Assembly (NCBI GenBank): GCA_035772405.1
Contig: JAYKKM010000147.1
Span: 2,396,001 to 2,460,000 of the forward strand
Length of the DNA stretch: 64,000 nucleotides
Source: Chrysogorgia sp. JL179-B06
Taxonomy: Eukaryota > Cnidaria > Anthozoa > Scleralcyonacea > Chrysogorgiidae
Direction of reading: 5' to 3'
Made by a program: the position numbers and the translations under genes. Positions 1 to 10,429 of this stretch are shown piece by piece (the first letter of the stretch is position 1; each line of letters opens with the position of its first letter). The notes beneath the pieces are model-generated. The model was not told where the DNA came from. It saw only the letters and a list, made by a program, of their open reading frames with translations, and did no database searches.

Positions 1-146
1 CAGAAGAAGACGATCTAAAAGTAAATTCAAATATAAGCATTGACGCCCAACAAAAATGTTACATTTTCGAATGTATTGAAGTTACAAAATGCACGACAAG
101 GCTAAAAGGGATGACTAAAAAAGACCATGCCATTTTCAAGAACTAG

Positions 147-229
147 TCTAATCCTGATCACAATCCTAATCCTAACTCTAACCGCGATCCTAACATTAAA
201 CCTAACCCTAACCGTAACTAATCCTAACC
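147..229 (-). repeat. Degenerate telomere-like tract (CCTAA on + strand)
   Basis: The stretch is built from CCTAA, CCTAAC and CCCTAACC words, so the minus strand reads as a decayed TTAGGG array. It lies just downstream, in the transcription sense, of the dead serine unit at 293-372. Open frames across it give repetitive valine, arginine and isoleucine peptides with no coding value. Confidence 0.75.
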
Positions 230-292
230 AAACCAAAAATAAAGAAAAGAAAAAATGGAGAGACCCTCCTTCATCCAGTTCCAAATAATTCG

Positions 293-372
293 TATAGTCG
301 ACAGGATTTAACCTGCGCGGGAAACCCCAACAGATTTCAAGTCTGTCGCCTTAACCACTCGGCTACGACTAC
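293..372 (-). pseudogene. tRNA-Ser(UGA) pseudogene
   Basis: The D arm and anticodon arm of a serine tRNA with TGA in the loop are visible. The T loop has lost a base, so the B box is damaged. The acceptor 3' strand is altered, and the variable arm is one base short. The total is 80 nt against 81-82 in intact relatives. It matches the intact UGA genes at 17,831 and 39,071. Confidence 0.7.
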
Positions 373-516
373 CTAACCGTTGAAGAACAACGCATGAAGT
401 AATGCATGTTAGTATAAATTATTCGAAAATTATAATTATTACAATTAAGAAATTGGATAGACCAGCTTATATATTATAAAGGCTGTGCTTGAGAGATCTG
501 CGCATGGAAACAGAAA

Positions 517-588
517 AGGGAGAGGTCGTTATTCGACCAACTTCCTCTCAATCTGCAGTAGAATGCTATACCAGTACGTTGTACTACT
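517..588 (-). pseudogene. Decayed tRNA-Cys-like unit
   Basis: The core of the anticodon arm survives with a CTGCAGA loop, so GCA is kept. The D arm and both acceptor strands no longer pair. It sits about 145 bases beyond a serine unit and 215 bases before the next cysteine gene, the same place its relatives occupy elsewhere. Confidence 0.6.
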
Positions 589-802
589 GCTCCTTTATTT
601 AATTTTGCACGTATGCTGCACCGCAGGCAAAGATAATCTAACAATAAATATAACCGTCAACATTAAAATCGGATAGGAGATGGTCAACGCGATGCTCATT
701 AGTTCGAGAAGTGTATTGATGCAGTCACAGAGGCGAGAGATCATATAAAATACAAAATACTATGTACAATTATTTAGAAATTCAGTAGCATGAAAAAGTA
801 AA

Positions 803-874
803 AGGGAGCGATCGGGATTGAACCAACGACCTCTCGATCTGCAGTCGAATGCTCTACCACTGAGCTACACTCCC
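803..874 (-). tRNA. tRNA-Cys(GCA)
   Basis: This is a 72-nt cloverleaf. GGGAGTG pairs with CGCTCCC in the acceptor, the D arm has the A-box form TAGCTCAGTGG, the anticodon loop is CTGCAGA, and the T arm has the B-box form GGTTCAATCCC. The discriminator is U, the base CysRS recognises in known cysteine tRNAs. Runs of T directly downstream on the minus strand (about 793-802) suit pol III termination. The T stem uses two wobble pairs. Confidence 0.93.
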
Positions 875-1253
875 TTTCCATTCGTGAGTTCAATTTTCAA
901 TATATACAGCATAGCAGATTCATAGAATGTAAGAATAAAGAAGGCCGGCCCCTTCACATCTCTCAGGAGACGCCCAGTGAGCAAAACGGTTTCTATTGAA
1001 CAACGTCATCTCGACATGGCTAATTTGGAATCCCTAAACGGTCGGAACCACCTTTAGTGGTCGGTAACATCTTTTTATTATGTATATTGCAATGGGATTA
1101 CATAAAATTTGATTATCAACCAAATATTTCAAGTTCGCTTGTATAGCTGAGTGGTCTGTGTCATTGATATTTATATGTGAGATCGGGATTAGAGTGTTGG
1201 GAGAATATGATTTTTCCTTTTTTTTTTCTTTTTTCTTTTTTTCTTTTTAATAT

Positions 1254-1290
1254 GGTTAGGATTGAGGTTAGTGTTAGGGTTAGTTTTAGG
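1254..1290 (+). repeat. Telomere-like tract (TTAGG on + strand)
   Basis: The words GGTTAGG, GTTAGGG and TTAGG occur close together after a T-rich run. Its orientation is opposite to that of the tract at 147-229, so this block carries telomere-like words on both strands. Confidence 0.6.
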
Positions 1291-1413
1291 ATTTGCTTTA
1301 GAATATTATAAAAAAAATAGTCGCGCGTAAAAAAGTCCCAAGATGCTACAAGTATGCTACGAGTATTGTTTGATGTATTGCTGCACAGAGATGTGAAATA
1401 AGAAAAAAATGAA

Positions 1414-1497
1414 GCGTTGTCGGTAGAATATGATCCCACCTTGACATGATAACGTAAATGGGAAATAGAACACTCTACCACTGAGATGCACTGCCTT
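1414..1497 (-). pseudogene. Chimeric Ser/Cys tRNA remnant
   Basis: The left part resembles the 3' end of a serine tRNA. The right part, ACTCTACCACTGAGATGCACTGCC on the plus strand with mismatches, is the 5' half of a cysteine tRNA. The two are joined directly, as expected from a deletion between neighbouring units. Confidence 0.45.
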
Positions 1498-1650
1498 TAC
1501 CGTTCGTTATTTCAATTTTGTTTAGACTTATAGAAGCGCAGAATCAGAGAATGTAACAATAAATATGGCTGGCTACATTTAAATATGCCAGTATCCTCAC
1601 CAATTGAGCTGTATTGCTTTACAAGATGTGAAATCTCACAAAAAATAAAA

Positions 1651-1732
1651 CGTAATCGGCAGGATTTGAACCTACGCGGGGAAACCCCAACAGATTTCGA
1701 GTCTGTCGCCTTAACCACTCGGCCACGACTAC
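1651..1732 (-). tRNA. tRNA-Ser(CGA)
   Basis: The unit is 82 nt long with a CTCGAAA anticodon loop, a long variable arm closed by GGGG/CCCC as in class II tRNAs, and a discriminator G. The acceptor has one G:U pair where other copies have G:C (ATCG for GTCG at the 3' strand). A and B boxes are intact, and a run of six T follows on the minus strand. It reads UCG codons. Confidence 0.88.
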
Positions 1733-2590
1733 CCAACCAGGTAGTTGAAAATAAAAAAAATTGTGCATGCTACTTTCATTTATGCGAAACATACATTTAC
1801 TTAAAATTGACAAATTAGATTCTGTTGATTTTCGCACAGTAAGACTACTCGCGGTGAGATCCTCGTTCCTTTTTCTGTATAGCTGAACATCTAAAAAGAA
1901 ATAATAATATCATGCCAAAAGTACAACTACTTTACTTACCATAAAAAAATTGATTTCACCATATTATCTGTTAGTGAAGACTAAGAAACCTTGACATTAA
2001 ACGTAAAAGGAAGTCAACGTTCAAGCAGAACGGTACTATTGAAACAACGTCCTCTCGATATGCAGTCAGAATGACATTCCCAGAGCTAGGACTCCCCACA
2101 GTTTTATCAATGTTGCCGTGCCAATATACTGCTGTGCAGAAGCAGATATTCATGATATGGCCGGCTCATTCAAATATGTGAGTTTTCTCACAAATCGACC
2201 CTCAATCGTTTGATGTATTGCTGAACAGATATGTGAAATCTGAAAAAGGCAGGATGGAAACCTCAACAGATCACTAGGCCACAACTATACCTAACTTCGC
2301 ATGTGTTGATAAGAAATTTATACATGCTACTGTAAATTATGCGAAATATCAATTTACTTAAAATTGCTTCATTTTCTATCTTTAAAAGCGAGCGGTTTTT
2401 AATTGAAATAACGTCCTCTCGTTATGCAGTCGAATTCTCTACCACTTAGCAACATTGCCAGAGATTCCACGCAGTTTTTCGGTGCATGTTTGGTCAATTC
2501 AGTCTGGGCATTTTGGGAAGAAGAAGCAGAAGAAAAATTGGAAGATGAACTATGAGAAAGAAGAGGAAAAGAAGAACGAAAAAGTTGATA
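1733..2590. other. Array spacer with dead tRNA units
   Basis: Cysteine-like remnants lie near 2,031-2,085 and 2,388-2,463, both still showing TGCAG in the anticodon region. A strongly shortened serine remnant lies near 2,245-2,292. Between them is the AT-rich flank with the ATGCATGCTACT and ATTTACTTAAAA words found beside most serine units. I see no protein gene. Confidence 0.6.
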
Positions 2591-2599
2591 TGTTTAAAT

Positions 2600-3329
2600 C
2601 GGTTTAATCACTGAAAAATCGCCTTGTTTTCGTTCTTCAAACTTTACTGAAGATTGAAGAGCCAACATCAACACTATCGCGCTTTCTTCAGTCGGAGGAT
2701 ATGGATATTTTTTCTGGTACGGAAGACAGCTAATCATGTGGTTTTTACCCTTAAAGCTCTGAAAAACAATCGCGATTTCCTACTTTTGTGGGCTCTTGCA
2801 GAAAAGCTAGGCTAAGAAATAAAACAGGTGATTTGTGATATTGTAGCAGCCTCGACAACCCCGAAGACGAGTTCGTAAAGGCGCATTGTTGAAGAAACTA
2901 GACGTGGGGCAATAACCGAGTTTGTCAGTCCGCAAGATTACTACAGACAAACGCTTTTTTATACAACAATCGACAAAATTGTAGCAGAAATCGAAATGAG
3001 CAAGAGTTTCTGGGTGCATTAAAAGAGTGTGGTTATGGAACCCGAGGTTACAAATTAAAGGTCTGCGATTTTTACACCGTTAACAAGGGTCAACTGTTGT
3101 CCTTCAATGGCTTCATGAAAATGGCACAATGAAAATCCCTCCATGTTTTTCTGACCTGGCTAAAACGTTTGGGGCGATTCCTGCCACATCTTGCAGTGCT
3201 GAGCGATTTTTTTCCGCCCTTCGAAGAATAAAGACGTACCTCCATGGTGCAATGGGACAGCAGGGGCCTCTCGACATTGCAATTTTGAATATTGAGCGTG
3301 AAATAACAAATGTAATTTATGAAAAATAA
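2600..3329 (+). pseudogene. hAT transposase remnant (P52rIPK-like)
   Basis: Frames across the stretch give the conserved blocks EEPTSTLSRFLQSEDMDIF, then NHVVFTLKALKNNRDFLLLW after a frameshift. From 3,129 comes the hAT dimerisation block with SCSAERFFSALRRIKTYL and a following LNIERE. These match the C-terminal half of hAT transposases related to P52rIPK. The N-terminal zinc finger and the first catalytic parts are missing, and stops and frameshifts break the frame, so it cannot act alone. No clear terminal repeats or target duplication were found. Confidence 0.75.
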
Positions 3330-4121
3330 CATAAGTAATATAATTAATGAATTCGATAACTGTACTCATAATCACGTTTTTTTATTCTTGTTTAAACTAA
3401 TGAGTACAGTAATGTGAATTGCCATATGAATGAGAATTAGGACTGTGATCAGGATTAGACATATTCTTGAAAATAGCATGGTCTTTTTGAGTCACCCTTT
3501 TAGCCTTGTCCGTAAATATATTTGAAATATTAACGTTTTTCTTGGGCATCTATATACATAGATTTGAATGATGTCGGCTATATTTATTTTTACATCATCT
3601 GCTTCTGCGCAGCAGTATATTGGCAAAATTGACAAAAGTAAAAGGGAAGTTAAATGATCTACATCTTGCAGCACTGCCTTTACCGTTAGTTATTTCAATT
3701 TTGCATGTATGTTGCAACGCTGAGTCAGAAAATGTAAAAATAAATATGGATGCCTACATACAAATATGCGAATATCCTCACAAATCGACCCTCGATCGTT
3801 TGAATGTATTGCTTTACAGAGATGTGAAATCTCAAATAAATAAAACGCACAGTAGTCGGCAGGATTTGAAGCTGCGCATGTGATCCCCAACAGATTTCGA
3901 GTCTGACTCCTTAACTACTAAGCCAGGACGACCTAACCGCTCATGAGTTGATAAGCGATTTATGCATGCTACTGTATATTATGTGAAATATCAATTTACT
4001 TAAAATCGCTTGATTTTCTAACTTTAAAAGTGAAATCGTTATGCAGTCGATTTCTCTATCACTGAGTAACATTGCCAGAGAGTCTTCGCAATGTTGTCAA
4101 TGTTGGCAACATACTGCTTTG
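3330..4121. other. Array spacer between hAT remnant and block end
   Basis: The stretch holds the 5' half of a cysteine-like tRNA (about 3,644-3,682), a dead serine unit listed separately, another cysteine-like remnant (about 4,037-4,085), and a weak inverted telomere-like string near 3,425-3,460. There is no coding sequence. Confidence 0.55.
3851..3932 (-). pseudogene. tRNA-Ser(CGA) pseudogene
   Basis: Full length at 82 nt with the CGA anticodon kept. The variable arm is rewritten (CATGTGATCCCC on the plus strand). The D arm and acceptor carry several changes, so the cloverleaf does not close. It belongs to the subtype with TCTGACTCCTTAAC next to the anticodon arm, also seen at 17,269. Confidence 0.65.
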
Positions 4122-4267
4122 CAGAAGAAGACGATCTAAAAGTAAATTCAAATATAAGCATTGACGCCCAACAAAAATGTTACATTTTCGAATGTATTGA
4201 AGTTACAAAATGCACGACAAGGCTAAAAGGGATGACTAAAAAAGACCATGCCATTTTCAAGAACTAG

Positions 4268-4350
4268 TCTAATCCTGATCACAATCCTAATCCTAACTCT
4301 AACCGCGATCCTAACATTAAACCTAACCCTAACCGTAACTAATCCTAACC
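4268..4350 (-). repeat. Degenerate telomere-like tract
   Basis: Exact counterpart of the tract at 147-229 in the second block copy. Confidence 0.75.
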
Positions 4351-4413
4351 AAACCAAAAATAAAGAAAAGAAAAAATGGAGAGACCCTCCTTCATCCAGT
4401 TCCAAATAATTCG

Positions 4414-4493
4414 TATAGTCGACAGGATTTAACCTGCGCGGGAAACCCCAACAGATTTCAAGTCTGTCGCCTTAACCACTCGGCTACGACTAC
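4414..4493 (-). pseudogene. tRNA-Ser(UGA) pseudogene
   Basis: Counterpart of 293-372 with the same T-loop deletion, so the damage predates the 4.1 kb duplication. Confidence 0.7.
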
Positions 4494-4637
4494 CTAACCG
4501 TTGAAGAACAACGCATGAAGTAATGCATGTTAGTATAAATTATTCGAAAATTATAATTATTACAATTAAGAAATTGGATAGACCAGCTTATATATTATAA
4601 AGGCTGTGCTTGAGAGATCTGCGCATGGAAACAGAAA

Positions 4638-4709
4638 AGGGAGAGGTCGTTATTCGACCAACTTCCTCTCAATCTGCAGTAGAATGCTATACCAGTACGT
4701 TGTACTACT
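4638..4709 (-). pseudogene. Decayed tRNA-Cys-like unit
   Basis: Counterpart of 517-588. The GCA loop is kept, and the acceptor and D arm are lost. Confidence 0.6.
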
Positions 4710-4923
4710 GCTCCTTTATTTAATTTTGCACGTATGCTGCACCGCAGGCAAAGATAATCTAACAATAAATATAACCGTCAACATTAAAATCGGATAGGAG
4801 ATGGTCAACGCGATGCTCATTAGTTCGAGAAGTGTATTGATGCAGTCACAGAGGCGAGAGATCATATAAAATACAAAATACTATGTACAATTATTTAGAA
4901 ATTCAGTAGCATGAAAAAGTAAA

Positions 4924-4995
4924 AGGGAGCGATCGGGATTGAACCAACGACCTCTCGATCTGCAGTCGAATGCTCTACCACTGAGCTACACTCCC
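4924..4995 (-). tRNA. tRNA-Cys(GCA)
   Basis: Base-for-base the same gene as 803-874 within the duplicated block, with discriminator U and the same T-run downstream. Nothing distinguishes it functionally from its twin. Confidence 0.93.
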
Positions 4996-5374
4996 TTTCC
5001 ATTCGTGAGTTCAATTTTCAATATATACAGCATAGCAGATTCATAGAATGTAAGAATAAAGAAGGCCGGCCCCTTCACATCTCTCAGGAGACGCCCAGTG
5101 AGCAAAACGGTTTCTATTGAACAACGTCATCTCGACATGGCTAATTTGGAATCCCTAAACGGTCGGAACCACCTTTAGTGGTCGGTAACATCTTTTTATT
5201 ATGTATATTGCAATGGGATTACATAAAATTTGATTATCAACCAAATATTTCAAGTTCGCTTGTATAGCTGAGTGGTCTGTGTCATTGATATTTATATGTG
5301 AGATCGGGATTAGAGTGTTGGGAGAATATGATTTTTCCTTTTTTTTTTCTTTTTACTTTTTTTCTTTTTAATAT

Positions 5375-5411
5375 GGTTAGGATTGAGGTTAGTGTTAGGG
5401 TTAGTTTTAGG
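5375..5411 (+). repeat. Telomere-like tract (TTAGG on + strand)
   Basis: Counterpart of 1,254-1,290. It follows a T-rich run that differs by single bases between the two copies. Confidence 0.6.
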
Positions 5412-5771
5412 ATTTGCTTTAGAATATTATCAAAAAAATAGTCGCGCGTAAAAAAGTCCCAAGATGCTACAAGTATGCTACGAGTATTGTTTGATGTATT
5501 GCTGCACAGAGATGTGAAATAAGAAAAAAATAAAGCGTTGTCGGTAGAATATGATCCCACCTTGACATGATAACGTAAATGGGAAATAGAACACTCTACC
5601 ACTGAGATGCACTGCCTTTACCGTTCGTTATTTCAATTTTGTTTAGACTTATAGAAGCGCAGAATCAGAGAATGTAACAATAAATATGGCTGGCTACATT
5701 TAAATATGCCAGTATCCTCACCAATTGAGATGTATTGCTTTACAAGATGTGAAATCTCACAAAAAATAAAA

Positions 5772-5853
5772 CGTAATCGGCAGGATTTGAACCTACGCGG
5801 GGAAACCGCAACAGATTTCGAGTCTGTCGCCTTAACCACTCGGCCACGACTAC
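5772..5853 (-). tRNA. tRNA-Ser(CGA), variable arm altered
   Basis: Same as 1,651-1,732 except for one change in the variable arm (GGGGAAACCGC on the plus strand), which breaks one of its four pairs. SerRS recognises the long variable arm, so activity may be reduced. The rest of the cloverleaf and both promoter boxes are intact. Confidence 0.8.
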
Positions 5854-6762
5854 CCAACCAGGTAGTTGAAAATAAAAAAATTGTGCATGCTACTTTCATT
5901 TATGCGAAACATACATTTACTTAAAATTGACAAATTAGATTCTGTTGATTTTCGCACAGTAAGACTACTCGCGGTGAGATCATTGTTCCTTTTTCTGTAT
6001 AGCTGAACAGAGTTAAGAAATCTAAAAAGAAATAATAATATCATGCCAAAAGTACAACTACTTTACTTACCATAAAAAAATTGATTTCACCATATTATCT
6101 GTTAGTGAAGACTAAGAAACCTTGACATTAAACGTAAAAGGAAGTCAACGTTCAAGCAGAACGGTACTATTGAAACAACGTCCTCTCGATATGCAGTCAG
6201 AATGACATTCCCAGAGCTAGGACTCCCCACAGTTTTATCAATTTTGCCGTGCCAATATACTGCTGTGCAGAAGCAGATATTCATGATATGGCTGGCTCAT
6301 TCAAATATGTGAGTTTTCTCACAAATCGACCCTCAATCGTTTGATGTATTGCTGAACAGATATGTGAAATCTGAAAAAGGCAGGATGGAAACCTCAACAG
6401 ATCACTAGGCCACAACTATATCTAACTGCGCATGCGTTGATAAGAAATGTATGCATGCTACTGTAGATTATGCGAAATATCAATTTACCTAAAATTGTTT
6501 CATTTTCAATCTTTAAAAGCGAGCGGTTTGTATTGAAATAACGACCTCTCGTTATGCAGTCGAATTCTCTACCACTTAGCAACATTGCCAGAGAGTCCCC
6601 GCAGTTTTTCGGTGCATTGTTGGTCAATTCAGTCGGGTCATTTTGGGAAGAAGAAGCAGATGAAGAATTGGAAGAGGAGCTATGAGAAAATAGGAGGAAA
6701 AGAAGAAGTTTGGTAGAACAGGGCGAGAGCAAGTTGAGCAAAGATGCACATTCTTCGACACC

Positions 6763-6990
6763 GAAGCTCCTTCAATGGCTTCATGAAAATGGCATAATGA
6801 AAATCGCTCCATGTTTTTCTGACATGGCTAAAACGTTGGTGCAATTCCTGCCAAATCTTGCAGTGCTGAGCGATCTTTTTCCGCCCTTCGAAGAATAAAG
6901 ACGTATCTCCATATGCTGCAATGGGACAGGAGAGGCCTCTCGACATTGCAATTTTGAATATTGAGCGTGAAATAACAAACCTAATTATGA
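6763..6990 (+). pseudogene. hAT transposase C-terminal remnant, diverged
   Basis: This frame carries the LLQWLHENG and PCFSDMAKTL blocks seen upstream of the dimerisation domain at 3,129. It then shifts frame inside the SCSAERFF block. Only the last part of the transposase remains. Its divergence from the other two hAT copies shows that it is older than the block duplication, or has not been homogenised. Confidence 0.6.
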
Positions 6991-7171
6991 AAATAACATA
7001 AGTAATATAATTAATGATTTCGATAACTGTACTCATAACCACGCTTGTTTCATTCTTGTTTAAACTAATGAGCACAGTAATGTGAATTGCCATATGAATG
7101 AGAATTAGTATTGTGATCAGGGATTAGACATATACTTGAAAATGGCATAGTCTTTTTTAGTCATCCTTTTA

Positions 7172-7330
7172 GCGGTCGCCACCTGCCTATACTAACAAGT
7201 TTTGTGATTGATTGATTAAAACAATAAAACAATAGAATCAACCACAAAGAAACCAATGTCCTAACCCTAACCACTATTGTTCCATGTAGCCAATCACAAA
7301 AGCTGTTCATTTTAACTATGTATTTACCGC
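7172..7330. mobile_element. 159 bp MITE-like insertion
   Basis: The ends are GCGGT and ACCGC. TTTTA is found on both sides (7,167-7,171 and 7,331-7,335), and the related block copies lack the insert. Inside, TTTTGTGATTG and CAATCACAAAA form inner inverted repeats. It has no coding capacity. The ends and duplication are visible in the sequence. The superfamily is not clear. Confidence 0.6.
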
Positions 7331-7737
7331 TTTTAGCCTTGTCCGTATATTTTGTAACTTTTCATTTCTGTAACATCAATATATTTGAAATCTTAACGTT
7401 TTTCTTGGGCATCTGTGCATAGATTTGAATGATGTCGGCTACATTTATTTTTAAATCATCTGCTTCTGCGCAGCAGCATATTGGCAAAATTGACAAAAGT
7501 AAAAGAAAAGTCAAATGATCTACAGTACATCTAGCAGCACTTCCTTTACCGTTAGTTATTTCAATTTTGCATGTATGTTGCAACGCAGAGTCAGAGAATG
7601 TAAAAATAAATATGGATGCCTACATTCAAATATGGGAATATACTCACAAATCGACACTCGATCGTTTGAATGTATTACTTTACAGATTTGAACCTACGCG
7701 GCGAAACCCCAGCAGATTTCGTGCCTGACTCCTTAAC
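7331..7737. other. Array spacer with damaged tRNA pieces
   Basis: It matches the flank at 3,490-3,900 and holds a cysteine-like 5' half near 7,515-7,555 and a serine fragment at 7,684-7,734 that has lost both acceptor strands and the D arm. No gene is seen. Confidence 0.5.
7684..7734 (-). pseudogene. tRNA-Ser fragment
   Basis: The T arm, variable arm and anticodon loop are present. The 5' third of the tRNA is missing, and the sequence runs straight into the TAACTGCGCATGTGTTGATAAG-type flank shared with position 2,294. Confidence 0.5.
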
Positions 7738-8059
7738 CTAACTGCGCATGTGTTGATAAGAAATTTATACATGCTACTGTAAATTATGCGAAATATCAAT
7801 TTACTTAAAATTGCTTCATTTTCTATCTTTAAAAGCGAGCGGTTTTTAATTGAGATAACGTCCTCTCGTTATGCAGTCGAATTCTCTACCACTTAGCAAC
7901 ATTGCCAGAGAGTCCACGCAGTTTTTCGGTGCATGTTTGGTCAATTTAGTCTGGGCATTTTGGGAAGAAGAAGCAGAAGAAAAATTGGAAGATGAACTAT
8001 GAGAAAGAAGAGGAAAAGAAGAACGAAAAAGTTGATATGTTTAAATCGGTTTAATCACT

Positions 8060-8791
8060 GAAAAATCGCCTTGTTTTCGTACTTCAAACTTTACTGAAGA
8101 TTGAAGAGCCAACATCAACACTATCGCGCTATCTTCAGTCGGAGGATAAGGATATTTTTTCTGGTACGGAAGACAGCTAATCATGTGGGTTTTACCCTTA
8201 AAGCTCTGAAAAACAATCGCGATTTCCTACTTTTGTGGGCTCTTGCAGAAAAGCTAGGCGAAGAAATAAAACAGGTGATTTGTGATATTGTAGCAGCCTC
8301 GGCAACCCCGAAGACGAGTTCGTAAAGGCGCATAGTTGAAGAAACTAGACGTGGGGCAATAACCGAGTTTGTCAGTCCGCAAGATTACTACAGACAAACG
8401 CTTTTTTATACAACAATCGACAAAATTGTAGCAGAAATCGAAGCGAGATTTGATAAAATGAGCAAGAGTTTCTGGGTTCATTAAAAGAGTGTGGTTATGG
8501 AACCCGAGGTTACAAATTAAAGGTCTGCGATTTTTACACCGTTAACAAGGGTCAACTGTTGTCCTTCAATGGCTTCATGAAAATGGCACAATGAAAATCC
8601 CTCCATGTTTTTCTGACCTGGCTAAAACGTTTGGGGCGATTCCTGCCACATCTTGCAGTGCTGAGCGATTTTTTTCCGCCCTTCGAAGAATAAAGACGTA
8701 CCTCCATGGTGCAATGGGACAGCAGGGGCCTCTCGACATTGCAATTTTGAATATTGAGCGTGAAATAACAAATGTAATTTATGAAAAATAA
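8060..8791 (+). pseudogene. hAT transposase remnant (P52rIPK-like), longest copy
   Basis: A frame at 8,101-8,325 gives ANHVGFTLKALKNNRDFLLL and WALAEKLGEEIKQVICDIV. The next stretch encodes a block with PQDYYRQTLFYTTIDKIVAE, and 8,591-8,791 gives the dimerisation domain. These are consecutive parts of the hAT catalytic region and C-terminus, separated by frameshifts and a stop. It keeps a short segment (AEIEARFDKM) that the copy at 2,600 has lost. Confidence 0.77.
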
Positions 8792-9308
8792 CATAAGTAA
8801 TATAATTATTGAATTCGATAACTGTACTCATAATCACGTTTTTTTTATTCTTGTTTAAACTAATGAGTACAGTAATGTGAATTGCCATATCAATGAGAAT
8901 TAGGACTGTGATCAGGATTAGACATATTCTTGAAAATAGCATGGTCTTTTTGAGTCACCATTTTAGCCTTGTCCGTAAATATATTTGAAATATTAACGTT
9001 TTTCTTGGGCATCTATATACATAGATTTGAATGATGTCGGCTATATTTATTTTTACATCATCTGCTTCTGCGCAGCAGTATATTGGCAAAATTGACAAAA
9101 GTAAAAGGGAAGTTAAATGATCTACATCTTGCAGCACTGCCTTTACCGTTAGTTATTTCAATTTTGCATGTATGTTGCAACGCAGAGTCAGAAAATGTAA
9201 AAATAAATATGGATGCCTACATACAAATATGCGAATATCCTCACAAATCGACCCTCGATCGTTTGAATGTATTGCTTTACAGAGATGTGAAATCTCAAAA
9301 AATTAAAA

Positions 9309-9372
9309 CGTACGCGGGGAAACCCCAGCAGATTTCGAGTCTGACTCCTTAACCGCTAGGCCAGGACTACCT
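9309..9372 (-). pseudogene. tRNA-Ser(CGA) fragment lacking the T arm
   Basis: The unit starts inside the variable-arm side (ACGCGGGGAAACCCC on plus) and runs to the 5' acceptor. The B box and 3' acceptor are deleted, so pol III transcription is unlikely. Confidence 0.6.
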
Positions 9373-9750
9373 AACCGCTCATCTGTTGATAAGAGATTTA
9401 TGCATGCTACTGGAAATTATGTGAAATATCAATTTACTTAAAATCGCTTGATTTTCTAACTATAAAAGTGAAATAACGTCCTCGCGTTATGCAGTCGATT
9501 TCTCTACCACTGAGTAACATTGCCAGACAGTCTTCGCAATTTTGTCAATGTTAGCAACATACTGCTATGCCGAAGAAGACGATCTAAAAGTAAATTCAAA
9601 TCTAAGCATTGACGCCCAACAAAAATGTTAAAGTTTCGAATTTACATATTGAGGTTACATATATCAGCAGTTAAAAAATGCACGACAACCCTGGAAGGGA
9701 TGACTCAAAAAGGATTACTCAAAAAGACCATGCAATTTTCAAGAACTAAT

Positions 9751-9835
9751 CTAATCCTGATCACAATCCTAATCCTAACTCTAACCGCGATCCTAACATT
9801 AAACCTAACCCTAACCGTATAGCTAATCCTAACTA
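9751..9835 (-). repeat. Degenerate telomere-like tract
   Basis: CCTAAC-type words lead up to a damaged serine unit at 9,888. A plus-strand frame here is rich in Leu, Thr and Ile because of the repeat, not because it is a gene. Confidence 0.7.
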
Positions 9836-9887
9836 AACCAAAAATAAAGACCCTCCTACATGTACATCCATTTCCAAAACATACGCC

Positions 9888-9932
9888 GTAATCGGCGGGA
9901 TTTGAACCTGCGCGGGAAACCGACTACCTAAC
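9888..9932 (-). pseudogene. tRNA-Ser with internal deletion
   Basis: The 3' acceptor, T arm and part of the variable arm join directly to the 5' acceptor (CGACTAC). The anticodon and D arms have been cut out precisely between GGGAAAC and CGACTAC. Confidence 0.6.
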
Positions 9933-10071
9933 CTTTGAAAAACAACGCATGAAGTAATGCATGTTAGTATAAATTATTCGAAAATTATAATTATTACAAT
10001 TAAGAAATTGGATAGACCAGCTTATCTATTATAAAGGCTGTACTTGAGAGATCTGCGCATGAAAACGGAAA

Positions 10072-10140
10072 AGAGAGAGCTCGTTATTCAACCAACTCCC
10101 TCTCAATCTGCAGTAGAATGCTATACCACTACGTTGCAAT
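10072..10140 (-). pseudogene. Decayed tRNA-Cys-like unit
   Basis: Same subtype as 517-588, with CTGCAG kept in the anticodon region and the outer arms degraded. Confidence 0.55.
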
Positions 10141-10357
10141 CCTGTTCCTTTATTTAATTTTGCACGTATGCTGCACCGCAGGTATAGATAATCTAACAAT
10201 AAATATAACCGTCAACATTAAAATCGGATAGGAGATCGCCATCGCGATGCTCATTAGTTCGAGACGTGTATTGATGCAGGCACAGAGGCGAGAGATGATA
10301 TAAAATACAAAATACTATGCACAATTATTTAGAAATTCAGTAGCATGAAAAAGTAAA

Positions 10358-10429
10358 AGGGAGCGATCGGGATTGAACCAACGACTTCTCGATCTGCAGA
10401 CGAATGCTCTACCACTGAGCTACACTCCC
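10358..10429 (-). tRNA. tRNA-Cys(GCA), slightly weakened
   Basis: The acceptor, D and T arms and the U discriminator match the gene at 803. One base at the foot of the anticodon stem (AGACGAA on plus in place of AGTCGAA) gives a T:T mismatch next to the loop. T-runs follow downstream on the minus strand. Confidence 0.82.

Larger units (their letters stand above)
900..1640. other. Non-coding array spacer with tRNA remnants
   Basis: There is no credible gene here. A scrap of cysteine-like tRNA lies at about 989-1,040, a T-rich tract at 1,211-1,248, a TTAGG tract at 1,254-1,290, and a fused serine and cysteine remnant at 1,414-1,497. A minus-strand frame of 106 codons runs over these low-complexity parts and I do not regard it as coding. 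Confidence 0.6.
1..4121. repeat. 4.1 kb tandem block, copy 1
   Basis: The whole block recurs from 4,122 at a constant offset of 4,121 as far as about 6.0 kb, with only scattered substitutions and short indels. It contains one cysteine and one serine tRNA gene, several dead tRNA units, telomere-like tracts on both strands and a hAT transposase remnant. The repeat is directly visible. Recent duplication by unequal exchange is inferred, and an assembly duplicate cannot be excluded. Confidence 0.9.
4122..6420. repeat. 4.1 kb tandem block, copy 2 (partial)
   Basis: It repeats 1-2,290. The offset changes from 4,121 to 4,131 near 6.01 kb through a short insertion (GAGTTAAGAAAT-like). After about 6.4 kb it continues into a more diverged version of the hAT region. 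Confidence 0.85.
7738..9560. repeat. Third partial copy of the 4.1 kb block
   Basis: It matches 2,290-4,115 at an offset of about 5,462, covering the hAT remnant and the spacer after it. The identity is high and the hAT frameshift pattern is partly different, as in the 8,101-8,325 frame. Confidence 0.85.

Noticed and set aside
102..284. A 60-codon minus-strand frame rich in Val, Arg and Ile, repeated at 4,223, 11,373, 38,875 and 60,109
   Set aside because: It is the translation of the telomere-like tract and its flank. It recurs only because the DNA repeat recurs.
517..588. Cysteine-like remnants as a tRNA-derived SINE
   Set aside because: There are no A-rich tails or target duplications, and the units sit at fixed places in the array. 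Decay of tandem units explains them better.
1161..1481. A 106-codon minus-strand frame
   Set aside because: It runs through a poly-T/poly-A region, a TTAGG tract and a tRNA remnant. Its Lys-rich end is low complexity.
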